21,512 nucleotides of DNA from Candidatus Dadabacteria bacterium. Its GTDB lineage: Bacteria > Desulfobacterota_D > UBA1144 > Nemesobacterales > CSP1-2. The position numbers and the translations under genes are program-made. Numbering within the stretch: position 1 is the first letter of the stretch; each line of letters opens with the position of its first letter. The notes below the pieces were generated by a model, which was not told the DNA's origin, searched no databases, and was given only the letters and a program-made list of their open reading frames with translations. Below, in pieces: positions 8,637 to 14,269 of the stretch. Location: NCBI GenBank assembly GCA_022615255.1, contig JAKEHC010000166.1:1-21512 (forward strand), written 5' to 3'.

Positions 8637-8690
8637 ACAGGATGCAAGATGTAGGATACATGATGCACGATAAAGGATACAAGGTGCAAG
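8637..8690. repeat. Degenerate GATGCA/GATACA intergenic repeat between the mutase subunit genes
   Basis: A run of related short words (GATGCAAGATG, GGATACATGATGCACGATA, GGATACAAGGTGCAAGATA) just after the large-subunit stop. The word GATGCACGATA recurs at 11508-11518 after gpsA. It separates icmA from icmB (121-base gap), which is unusual for two subunits of one enzyme. Confidence 0.6.
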
Positions 8691-8755
8691 ATAGATTATT
8701 TATTCTATTACCTTCTTGTTAATTTGCGGCTAAATATTATTCTTAGGAATTTCCC

Positions 8756-9166
8756 ATGGGAGAAAATAGAAGGGTAAGGATACTGATCGGTAAAGCCGGG
8801 CTGGACGGACATGACAGAGGCGCAAAGATTGTAGCTAGAGCCCTCAGAGATGCGGGGTTTGAGGTCATCTACACAGGGCTTCATCACACACCCGAGATGA
8901 TAGTTGAGACTGCTATTCAGGAGGATGTTGATGCAGTTGGGTTAAGTATTCTCTCCGGAGCGCATAACTACCTTTTTCCTGAGGTTGCTCGTTTACTGAA
9001 GGAGAAGGGGGCTGGTGATATAGTTATATTTGGAGGTGGGATTATTCCAAAGGAGGACGTTCGTGGACTGATAGAAAAGGGTGTTAAAGCGATATTTGAG
9101 CCGGGAACAGCTACGGGAGAAATAATTGATTGGGTTAAAGAAAACGTGATTCTAAGAAACCTCTAG
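8756..9166 (+). CDS. icmB: B12-binding small subunit of the acyl-CoA mutase
   Basis: Cobalamin-binding Rossmann-like subunit that carries the adenosylcobalamin cofactor for the large subunit at 6967. All cofactor motifs are present: GKAGLDGHDRG with the DxHxxG lower-ligand motif (Asp17, His19, Gly22), the LSILSG segment (Ser64, Leu66) and the GGG turn at 93-95. The length of 136 aa equals that of the Streptomyces IcmB and of other stand-alone small subunits. ATG 8756 has AGGA at 8745-8748. On its own this protein does not reveal substrate choice, because the cobalamin domain is shared by methylmalonyl-, isobutyryl- and 2-hydroxyisobutyryl-CoA mutases; the icm label comes from its partner. Confidence 0.88.
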   Translation: MGENRRVRILIGKAGLDGHDRGAKIVARALRDAGFEVIYTGLHHTPEMIVETAIQEDVDAVGLSILSGAHNYLFPEVARLLKEKGAGDIVIFGGGIIPKEDVRGLIEKGVKAIFEPGTATGEIIDWVKENVILRNL

Positions 9167-9211
9167 TGGGACAACAAATTCCAAATTGCCAGCCAAATCA
9201 AAAGCAATGGG

Positions 9212-9242
9212 GTAGGGGCGACCGGCCGGTCGCCCCTGCTAC
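9212..9242. repeat. Palindromic repeat, 28-nt family (copy 1)
   Basis: A perfect 24-base palindrome (9214-9237; half-site AGGGGCGACCGG) with outer GT and AC that complete the family's GTAG...CTAC ends, apart from a 3-base GCT insertion on the right. It lies between icmB and the Cys-cluster gene, ending 8 bases before that gene's ATG. It could form a strong hairpin there. No T-run follows it on the + strand. Confidence 0.8.
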
Positions 9243-9250
9243 TCGTTAAC

Positions 9251-9889
9251 ATGAAGTGTATTCTTTGTGAACAAAGAAAAGCTAAAAGGTATTGTCCTGC
9301 AAAAAGAACGTACATCTGTGCAATATGCTGCGGTGAAAAACGCGGTGTTGAGATAAATTGCCCTCCGGATTGCACTTATTATATCGAGGGGCAAAAATAT
9401 CAGCAGGATAAAATCACAAAACAAAGAATAACGAAAGAGGGGGTTGAGACTTACATCAGGCGTGCCGAGCTCTATAGTAAAAATCCAGAGATTTTCGCTA
9501 AGATAGAGGTTTCATTGGTCGGTTTGTTTAGAGGAGACAGTAAGCTTAGAAACCAAGAGGTTTCAGAAGCTCTCGAGCTTTCACTTAAAACCCTAGACAC
9601 AGAAAAGAAGGGAATAATATTTGAATACAGATCTGAAAACAGGGTTGTTAATGAGATAGCGGCACGCGTTCTGACTGTCATAAGAGAATATAAGGATACG
9701 GCTGAACTTCGTCGAGGAAGAATAACATTGGATTATGCAAAAGACGTGATTCAAGAGTTTTTAAAAGAGATTAGATTCTATATGGAGACGGATACCAATC
9801 CTCAAAGCTATTTAATTCATATCTCGCGGTATCACCCCGAGACGGCAGTTAGACCAAAAGACGAGAGTGCATTGATTATCCCGTCTTGA
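9251..9889 (+). CDS. Uncharacterised protein with an N-terminal Cys-rich (probable zinc-binding) cluster
   Basis: I do not recognise a named function. The first 42 residues hold eight cysteines, C3, C6, C15, C23, C26, C27, C37 and C41, in CxxC, CxxCC and CPPDC arrangements, which fits binding of one or two zinc ions. The remaining 170 residues are predicted mostly helical and charged, with no membrane segment or signal peptide, so a cytosolic protein is likely. Similar short proteins with a CPxxC-type cluster and helical tail occur as hypothetical proteins in several environmental phyla (recollection, not checked). No convincing ribosome-binding site precedes ATG 9251, and palindrome copy 1 ends just upstream. 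It follows icmB by 84 bases, but nothing ties it to the mutase. Confidence 0.75.
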   Translation: MKCILCEQRKAKRYCPAKRTYICAICCGEKRGVEINCPPDCTYYIEGQKYQQDKITKQRITKEGVETYIRRAELYSKNPEIFAKIEVSLVGLFRGDSKLRNQEVSEALELSLKTLDTEKKGIIFEYRSENRVVNEIAARVLTVIREYKDTAELRRGRITLDYAKDVIQEFLKEIRFYMETDTNPQSYLIHISRYHPETAVRPKDESALIIPS

Positions 9890-9947
9890 GTAATAAAATG
9901 TAAGAATCCAGGTTTATTACGTAGTACAGTGGCAGTACAAGATACAC

Positions 9948-9976
9948 GTAGGGACAGAACAATGTTCTGTCCCTAC
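9948..9976. repeat. Palindromic repeat, 28-29-nt family (copy 2)
   Basis: Two perfect 14-base arms (left GTAGGGACAGAACA at 9948-9961; right 9963-9976) around a single unpaired A. The ends GTAGGGAC/GTCCCTAC match the other family copies while the interior is different. It lies downstream of the Cys-cluster gene. Confidence 0.8.
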
Positions 9977-9984
9977 TCTCTGCC

Positions 9985-10013
9985 TTGTCATTCTGAACGA
10001 AGTGAAGAATCTA
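9985..10013. repeat. REP-like element (TTGTCATTCTGA...GAAGAATCT type)
   Basis: The words TTGTCATTCTGAACGAAG and TGAAGAATCT match a short intergenic repeat that I recall from many unrelated bacterial genomes. It lies immediately after palindrome copy 2 and just past the 3' end of the small - strand gene at 10038. Confidence 0.6.
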
Positions 10014-10037
10014 GAACTAGATGCATTGCGGAGTTTA

Positions 10038-10217
10038 CTAGGATTTATTACCTCCAGCTGCGACAATGCCAGTTATAGCAGCAATTAGAACGATTATTCC
10101 TGCAACAGTGAGATATAACCTCCAATCTAAAACAAGGGCGCGAGAAAAGGCATAGCCTATTAGCGAAAGAAGCACCAGGCAGATAACAGCGCTTCCAATT
10201 GAATTTGTCTTAGACAT
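10038..10217 (-). CDS. Small membrane protein, two predicted helices (59 aa)
   Basis: A short - strand gene starting at ATG 10217-10215 and ending at TAG 10040-10038. A clear ribosome-binding site (GGAGG, complement of 10225-10229) sits 7 bases before the ATG, which makes this more than a chance frame. The protein starts MSKTNSIG, has a hydrophobic segment at about 9-25 (SAVICLVLLSLIGYAF), a short polar turn with Arg, Asp and Trp at 26-33, then a second hydrophobic segment at about 34-54 (AGIIVLIAAITGIVAA), and a GGNKS tail. Both helices suggest an inner-membrane hairpin. I do not recognise the family. A TATAAT reading on the - strand lies at 10334-10329, but without a good -35. It is the only coding gene on the - strand that I support. 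Confidence 0.7.
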   Translation of the reverse strand: MSKTNSIGSAVICLVLLSLIGYAFSRALVLDWRLYLTVAGIIVLIAAITGIVAAGGNKS

Positions 10218-10482
10218 CTTTAATCCTCCAATACTATTTCAATATGGCGGTAAAGGGATTTATATTACAATAAAAACTTATCTGAATATTAAGTGATATA
10301 CAAATTTTCTTAGATATCTTCTAGATGTATTATACTAAACTCAGTTTAAACTTTATTCATAGTTGTAGGAAGGAGCTCACAACCAAACCGATCGCCCGAC
10401 CAGAAATAGTATTAGGAAAACTTAGAAATTAACATTTCCAGGCTTGAACCGTTATATCAAATATGTAACCATTATGTACATT
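10218..10482. other. AT-rich divergent intergenic region between the small membrane gene and gpsA
   Basis: 265 bases between divergent genes, so promoters for both are expected. The + strand has TATTAT at 10328-10333 and the - strand TATAAT over 10329-10334, but neither has a good -35. A small inverted repeat GTTGT/ACAAC surrounds AGGAAGGAGCTC near 10363-10382. I see no RNA gene or further coding frame. Confidence 0.4.
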
Positions 10483-11502
10483 ATGCGCTATGAAAACGAG
10501 TTTAAAATAAGCGTTATAGGAGCCGGAAGCTGGGGAACAACTATTGCAAAACACCTTGCAGAAAAGGGGTTTGACATCACCTTATGGGTAAAAGAGGAAA
10601 CGGTTAAGGAATCTATTTCAAAGGCAAAAGAAAATCATCTTTACCTTCCGAAGATAAAACTTCCTGATAACGTGCATCCCACGAATCTGTTACGGAATGC
10701 TTTAAAAGACAGAGACCTACTCATATTCTCGATTCCGTCTCAATATCTAAGGGATGTTTTAAAAAATGGGTCGAGATTCATTAGAGATGATTCTTTAATT
10801 ATTAACACTGCAAAGGGAATAGAATTAACTACACTAAAGCTAATGCATGAGGTTTTTCAAGAAGTACTTTCTCAGGATATCCGTGAACGGTATGCCTCTC
10901 TTTCAGGTCCCAGCTTTGCTCTAGAAGTGGCAAGGCACAAACCTACTGCGGTGTCTATTGCATCAAAGAACCTAAATATCGGGAAGATAGGACAAAGGGT
11001 GTTCTCCAACGAATACTTTAGGGCATATGTGACGGAGGATGTTGTAGGGGTGGAAATGGGGGGCTCGCTTAAAAACGTGATTGCGATAGCAGCGGGAATT
11101 GCAGACGGCATCGGGCTTGGACACAATTCAAAATCTGCCCTTATCACAAGAGGGCTTGCTGAGATGACAAGGCTAGGGGTAAAAATGAATGCAAACCCAA
11201 TGACATTTCTAGGGCTTTCCGGAGTTGGAGATCTCGTTCTCACGTGCACGGGGGAGCTTAGTAGAAATAGAGAGGTTGGGGTAAGAATTGGAAAGGGTGA
11301 AAAACTGGAAGATATTCTTTCAAATATGAAAATGGTCGCCGAGGGTGTAAAAACCTCTCTTGCCGCAAAGGAGCTTGCACGCAGTTTCAACGTGGATATG
11401 CCTGTAGCCGAGCAGGTTTCACTTGTCCTTTACGAAGGGAAATCTCCGGAGACCGCTATATTTGAGCTTATGACAAGACAACTAAAACACGAAGCAGGGT
11501 AA
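10483..11502 (+). CDS. gpsA: Glycerol-3-phosphate dehydrogenase [NAD(P)+]
   Basis: Reduces dihydroxyacetone phosphate to sn-glycerol-3-phosphate, the entry step to phospholipid synthesis, in the cytosol. Starting at ATG 10483 the protein has 339 aa, the same length as the E. coli enzyme, and begins MRYENEFKISVIGAGSWGT like the family; the frame is open further up to TTG 10444 and ATG 10474, and no start has a strong ribosome-binding site. Visible motifs: dinucleotide-binding GAGSWG (13-18), TAKGIE with Lys111, SLSGPSFALEVA (139-150), GGSLKNVIAIAAG with catalytic Lys197, GHNSKSALITRGLAEM (213-228), and LSGVGDLVLTCT (245-256). It is followed after a 93-base repeat-bearing gap by rnr and probably has its own promoter. 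Confidence 0.95.
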   Translation: MRYENEFKISVIGAGSWGTTIAKHLAEKGFDITLWVKEETVKESISKAKENHLYLPKIKLPDNVHPTNLLRNALKDRDLLIFSIPSQYLRDVLKNGSRFIRDDSLIINTAKGIELTTLKLMHEVFQEVLSQDIRERYASLSGPSFALEVARHKPTAVSIASKNLNIGKIGQRVFSNEYFRAYVTEDVVGVEMGGSLKNVIAIAAGIADGIGLGHNSKSALITRGLAEMTRLGVKMNANPMTFLGLSGVGDLVLTCTGELSRNREVGVRIGKGEKLEDILSNMKMVAEGVKTSLAAKELARSFNVDMPVAEQVSLVLYEGKSPETAIFELMTRQLKHEAG

Positions 11503-11506
11503 ATTA

Positions 11507-11568
11507 GGATGCACGATACACGATGTAAGATATATCATGAATCATGTATCTTGGATCGTGTATCATTT
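11507..11568. repeat. Imperfect inverted GATACACGAT repeat after gpsA; may act as a terminator
   Basis: Left arm GATACACGATGTAAGATA (11515-11532) pairs with the right arm at 11547-11564 with only a 2-base mismatch block, around an ATCATG-containing loop. The right arm is followed by ATTTTATT, so it may help end gpsA transcription. The word GATGCACGATA is shared with the repeat at 8637-8690. Confidence 0.65.
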
Positions 11569-11595
11569 TATTCCGTACCTAAATAGTTACTTTAT

Positions 11596-13497
11596 ATGAA
11601 GCTCCCCGACTCAAACGACATATTGAAGTTTATGAAAAATCCGTCTTATCGCCCTATGAGGGTTAGGGAACTTTCAAAGCGCCTTGAGGTGCCAAAAGAG
11701 GACAGAAAGGCTTTCAGGAAGGCTCTTAAAAAACTTATTCTAGCGGGAACGATTGTAAAGATTAGAGGGGGTAGATACAGGACCCCCCAAGGGAATGCAA
11801 AAAAAGAAGCTTTCGAACTACCCACATCTCGGGCTGGAATATCGAGGTCAGGAAAGATACTAGGAAGGTTTGTAAGAACTGGTAAAACTGGTGTTATCCT
11901 GCCAAGGAACCCAAAAATACCGCCTATCAGAGTTCAGCATAATGAGGTTAAGGGAGTAAGAAGCAGCAGCCTTGTTATCGCCGAGCTCTCGAGTCTCCCA
12001 GAGCGAGGTGCTCCGCTAGGAGTTATAGTAGATGTTCTTGGAAAAGCTGGCAATCTGGGTGCAGAAAGGGATGGGCTTTTTTTTGAGCATAATCTACCCA
12101 AAGAGTTCTCCCAGGAGGTAATGAGGGAGTCAAACGAGATTTCTTCTGAGGTTCTACCAGGGGAATTAAAGGGAAGGGTTGATTTACAGGAAATATTGAC
12201 TTTAACAATTGACAACGACAGGGCAAAGGATTTCGATGACGCCGTAGCCGTTTCACTCACCTCTTCTGGGTACAAGCTTTGGGTTTCAATTGCTGATGTG
12301 TCTTACTACGTTAAGCTAGGCAGCGCTATTGATAACGAAGCGCTTCAAAGAGGCACAAGTGTTTATCTCCCTGAAACCGTCATCCCTATGCTTCCTGAGA
12401 GGTTATCTGATTGGACGTGCAGTCTTGTTGAGAATGAAAAGAGGCTTACGAAAACAGTTGAGATGGATTTCAACAGGGAAGGGATGATGCTCGGTTTTAA
12501 GATTTATAATAGTGTTATAAGAAGTCGTTTTCGCCTTACTTACACGGAGGTTTCTCATATACTTGAAATAGGGGCAAAGGGAAGTAAAAGAGACCATGCA
12601 TTGATAGAGAGCTTAAAAATTATGAGTGAGTTGTATGGGAAGCTTAAGCAAAGAAGGCTTGATAGAGGAGGGCTTGATTTTGATATACCCGAGCCTGAGC
12701 TTATAAGGGACGAGCTTGGAAGAACTATAGATGTTGTTAAATCAGAGAGAAACGTGGCGCATGGGCTAATAGAGGAGTTTATGATAAGCGCAAATAATGC
12801 TGTCGCCGAATATATTTTTTATTCGAAGGCACCTTCCATGTACCGTATACATGAGCCTCCTGATTTTGCTTCTATAAAGGAACTATCACAAGAATTAAAA
12901 AACCTGGGTTATAATCTCAATATTTATGGAAAGCTCAAGGCAGGAGATATTCAACGGGTTATATTCGAATCAAAGGACGATTCTCAAAAAATCGCTATAA
13001 ATACGCTAATTCTCCGCTCCCTAAAAAGAGCTGTCTATTCTACTCAAGTCGAAGGCCACTTTGGGCTTGCACTCGATCACTACACCCACTTTACATCACC
13101 GATAAGACGATACCCAGACTTAATTGTTCACAGGGTTGTTAACTCGCTTATCAATGAGAGGAGACCGCCATATGATGAGGAATCCCTTGAGTGGATGGCT
13201 ACCCATTCTTCGACGAGAGAAAGATTTGCAGACGAGGTTGAAAGGGAAGCGATAAAGATTGAAAGGGTTTATACGATGAAGCACCATCTTGGGAGAGAGT
13301 TTGACGGATTTGTAATAAGTGTTTTACCATTCGGCATTTTTGTGGAGCTTAGGGAGATTTTTGTCGAGGGGTTTCTTCCGATAGAGAGGATTAGAAGCCG
13401 AGGCAGGCGGTTTAAGCTCGGGCAGGATGTGAAGGTAAAGGTTATCGGAGCCGACCTCGAGAGGAGAAGGGTTACACTAGGATTAGCAGGGATTTGA
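11596..13497 (+). CDS. rnr: Ribonuclease R family 3'-5' exoribonuclease, compact form
   Basis: Processive 3'-5' exoribonuclease of the RNase II/R family that degrades structured RNA. Domains over 633 aa: N-terminal winged helix (about 8-64, RVRELSKRLEV and GGRYRTP) as in RNase R; one cold-shock domain (about 86-150, GKILGRFVRTGKTGVILP); RNB catalytic domain from about 200, with Asp206, Asp212, Asp214 and Asp215 in TIDNDRAKDFDDA matching the four metal-binding Asp of E. coli RNase R; HYTHFTSPIRRYPDLIVHR near 495; and an S1 domain at 561-633. It is short (E. coli 813 aa): the first cold-shock domain is absent, the lysine-rich tail is absent, and the S1 domain lacks roughly 15-18 residues between GFLPIERI and RSRGRRFKLG, where homologs have a DDYY-FDE loop. 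The stop codon lies inside a palindromic repeat (13486-13513). No strong ribosome-binding site precedes ATG 11596. Confidence 0.9.
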   Translation: MKLPDSNDILKFMKNPSYRPMRVRELSKRLEVPKEDRKAFRKALKKLILAGTIVKIRGGRYRTPQGNAKKEAFELPTSRAGISRSGKILGRFVRTGKTGVILPRNPKIPPIRVQHNEVKGVRSSSLVIAELSSLPERGAPLGVIVDVLGKAGNLGAERDGLFFEHNLPKEFSQEVMRESNEISSEVLPGELKGRVDLQEILTLTIDNDRAKDFDDAVAVSLTSSGYKLWVSIADVSYYVKLGSAIDNEALQRGTSVYLPETVIPMLPERLSDWTCSLVENEKRLTKTVEMDFNREGMMLGFKIYNSVIRSRFRLTYTEVSHILEIGAKGSKRDHALIESLKIMSELYGKLKQRRLDRGGLDFDIPEPELIRDELGRTIDVVKSERNVAHGLIEEFMISANNAVAEYIFYSKAPSMYRIHEPPDFASIKELSQELKNLGYNLNIYGKLKAGDIQRVIFESKDDSQKIAINTLILRSLKRAVYSTQVEGHFGLALDHYTHFTSPIRRYPDLIVHRVVNSLINERRPPYDEESLEWMATHSSTRERFADEVEREAIKIERVYTMKHHLGREFDGFVISVLPFGIFVELREIFVEGFLPIERIRSRGRRFKLGQDVKVKVIGADLERRRVTLGLAGI

Positions 13498-13513
13498 TTA
13501 ATCAAATCCCTAC
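13486..13513. repeat. Palindromic repeat, 28-nt family (copy 3), overlapping the 3' end of rnr
   Basis: A perfect 22-base palindrome (13489-13510; half-site GGGATTTGATT) extended to 28 bases with one mismatch (left GCAGGGA, right TCCCTAC). The rnr stop TGA (13495-13497) and the last Gly-Ile codons are part of the element. It may also cap the mRNA end with a hairpin. Confidence 0.8.
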
Positions 13514-13545
13514 ATGGCTCTTCGCAGCTGGAAGCCCTTCCTGTT

Positions 13546-13576
13546 TTATTGCACGAATAAATTCGTGCCGGCAATC
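13546..13576. repeat. Nested inverted repeat ATTGC-ACGAATAAATTCGT-GCAAT (copy A)
   Basis: Inner stem GCACGAAT/ATTCGTGC (13551-13568) inside outer arms ATTGC (13548-13552) and GCAAT (13571-13575). The second copy at 13802-13834 is nearly identical, about 254 bases away in the same orientation. Confidence 0.75.
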
Positions 13577-13614
13577 TTTTGTGGGCGCCTTTGGTAAAAT
13601 TAGGCTATTCTATT

Positions 13615-13642
13615 GTAGAGACATGCCATGGCATGTCTCTAC
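13615..13642. repeat. Palindromic repeat, 28-nt family (copy 4)
   Basis: A perfect 28-base palindrome with half-site GTAGAGACATGCCA. It has the family's conserved ends and its own interior. Confidence 0.85.
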
Positions 13643-13708
13643 CGTTTCCTAGGGTAGCGACATAGCCTCAACACGGGGTACCAATAAGCGGGGCATCCAC
13701 GTCCCGCA

Positions 13709-13732
13709 TGTAGGAGCGTCTTCCAGACCCGA
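13709..13732 (+). repeat. REP-like element TGTAGGAGC-hairpin-CGA (single)
   Basis: TGTAGGAGC followed by a stem-loop GTCT-TCC-AGAC and then CCGA. The head matches the two REP units at 13751-13801, with a different but still paired stem. The layout resembles the GTAGGAGC...GCGA REP units I recall from Pseudomonas-type genomes. Confidence 0.6.
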
Positions 13733-13750
13733 ACCCAATGCTCAACAATC

Positions 13751-13801
13751 TGTAGGAGCAGCATCTTGCTGCGATAGTCGCGCCATGGATGGCGCTCCTA
13801 C
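13751..13801. repeat. REPIN-like pair of inverted REP units
   Basis: A left unit (TGTAGGAGC, stem AGCA-TCT-TGCT, GCGA) and a right unit in inverse orientation (TCGC, stem GCCAT-GG-ATGGC, GCTCCTAC) are joined by TAG. The outer arms GTAGGAGC (13752-13759) and GCTCCTAC (13794-13801) are fully complementary, and so is each inner stem. This is the architecture of a REPIN mobilised by a RAYT transposase, but no such gene is in this window. Confidence 0.7.
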
Positions 13802-13834
13802 TTTATTGCGCGAATAAATTCGTGCTTGCAATAA
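13802..13834. repeat. Nested inverted repeat TTATTGC-GCGAATAAATTCGTGC-GCAATAA (copy B)
   Basis: Outer arms TTATTGC (13803-13809) and GCAATAA (13828-13834) enclose the inner CGAATAAATTCG stem. It abuts the REPIN-like pair and repeats the element at 13546-13576 with few differences. Confidence 0.75.
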
Positions 13835-13836
13835 CA

Positions 13837-13857
13837 CCCACCAGCAAGACTGGTGGG
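13837..13857. repeat. Short hairpin CCCACCAG/CTGGTGGG
   Basis: Eight-base arms (13837-13844 and 13850-13857) around CAAGA. Partly similar words (CCACCAGCAA) recur near 14172, where a smaller GCAAC-AATA-GTTGC stem is present. Confidence 0.55.
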
Positions 13858-13942
13858 CTACCCAATTTTGTATCCTGTTCGAGGCTAGAAGACGTTCCTA
13901 CAATCGACAAAATCCGAGATCTAAAATCCGCAATTAGCACAT

Positions 13943-14030
13943 CGGAGGGGGTGGGATTCGAACCCACGAGGGTCTTAAGAACCCTACCGATTTTCGAGAC
14001 CGGCGCCTTCGGCCACTCGGCCACCCCTCC
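13943..14030 (-). tRNA. tRNA-Ser, anticodon CGA (reads UCG)
   Basis: Read on the - strand from 14030. The acceptor stem GGAGGGG (14030-14024) pairs with CCCCTCC (13950-13944), with G as discriminator at 13943; CCA is not encoded. The anticodon stem CCGGT/ATCGG closes the loop CTCGAAA, giving anticodon CGA. A long variable arm (GGGT...ACCC type) marks a class II tRNA, as expected for serine, and the T arm GTGGG-TTCGAAT-CCCAC is perfect. It lies in the middle of a repeat-rich gap, with no other tRNA nearby. Confidence 0.95.
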
Positions 14031-14057
14031 TGCAGAATAAACCTGTTTCCATTATTG

Positions 14058-14086
14058 ATTCTAACCTTTATTTTTAGAAAGATAAA
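14058..14086 (-). promoter_or_regulatory. Possible promoter of tRNA-Ser
   Basis: On the - strand, TTTATC (14086-14081), a 17-base spacer and TAGAAT (14063-14058) end 27 bases before the mature tRNA 5' end. The -10 is good, the -35 matches only 3 of 6 bases. Confidence 0.3.
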
Positions 14087-14131
14087 CTAGGTTGTTATAT
14101 ATATTAGTATCCGTTAGTGGGTAAAGAGAAA

Positions 14132-14160
14132 GTAGTGACGACCCAGCGGGTCGTCTCTAC
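14132..14160. repeat. Palindromic repeat, 28-29-nt family (copy 5)
   Basis: Arms GTAGTGACGACCC and GGGTCGTCTCTAC (one mismatch) around AGC. The ends match the family (GTAG/CTAC), the interior is unique to this copy. It lies between tRNA-Ser and the helicase gene. Confidence 0.8.
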
Positions 14161-14241
14161 AATATAAATAGCCACCAGCAACAATAGTTGCCTAACTAAC
14201 ATTTATACAGTTACAGCTTATATTTGTAGGATGAGCAAAGA

Positions 14242-14269
14242 GTAGAGAAGCATTGCAATGCGTCTCTAC
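14242..14269. repeat. Palindromic repeat, 28-nt family (copy 6), containing the helicase start codon
   Basis: Arms GTAGAGAAGCATTG and CAATGCGTCTCTAC, complementary apart from one mismatched position. The predicted ATG of the JAB-DinG gene (14258-14260) lies in the right arm, so the first four codons would come from the element. Confidence 0.8.

Noticed and set aside
9212..9242. Intrinsic terminator after icmB
   Set aside because: The stem is strong but no T-run follows, and the sequence belongs to a dispersed palindrome family, so a terminator role is not supported by sequence alone.
10872..11390. 172-codon open frame on the - strand
   Set aside because: It lies wholly within gpsA, is Ser/Pro/Phe-rich as expected of an antisense shadow, and has no family resemblance.
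13498..13860. Possible CRISPR array
   Set aside because: The repeats are of different kinds, unevenly spaced and self-complementary; there is no constant repeat with spacers of equal size and no cas gene.
13789..14040. Open frame on the + strand ending in GVGFEPTRVLRTLPIF, and the matching - strand frame at 13803-14024
   Set aside because: Both run through tRNA-Ser and neighbouring repeats; the GVGFEPTR string is the well-known false translation of a tRNA T-arm.
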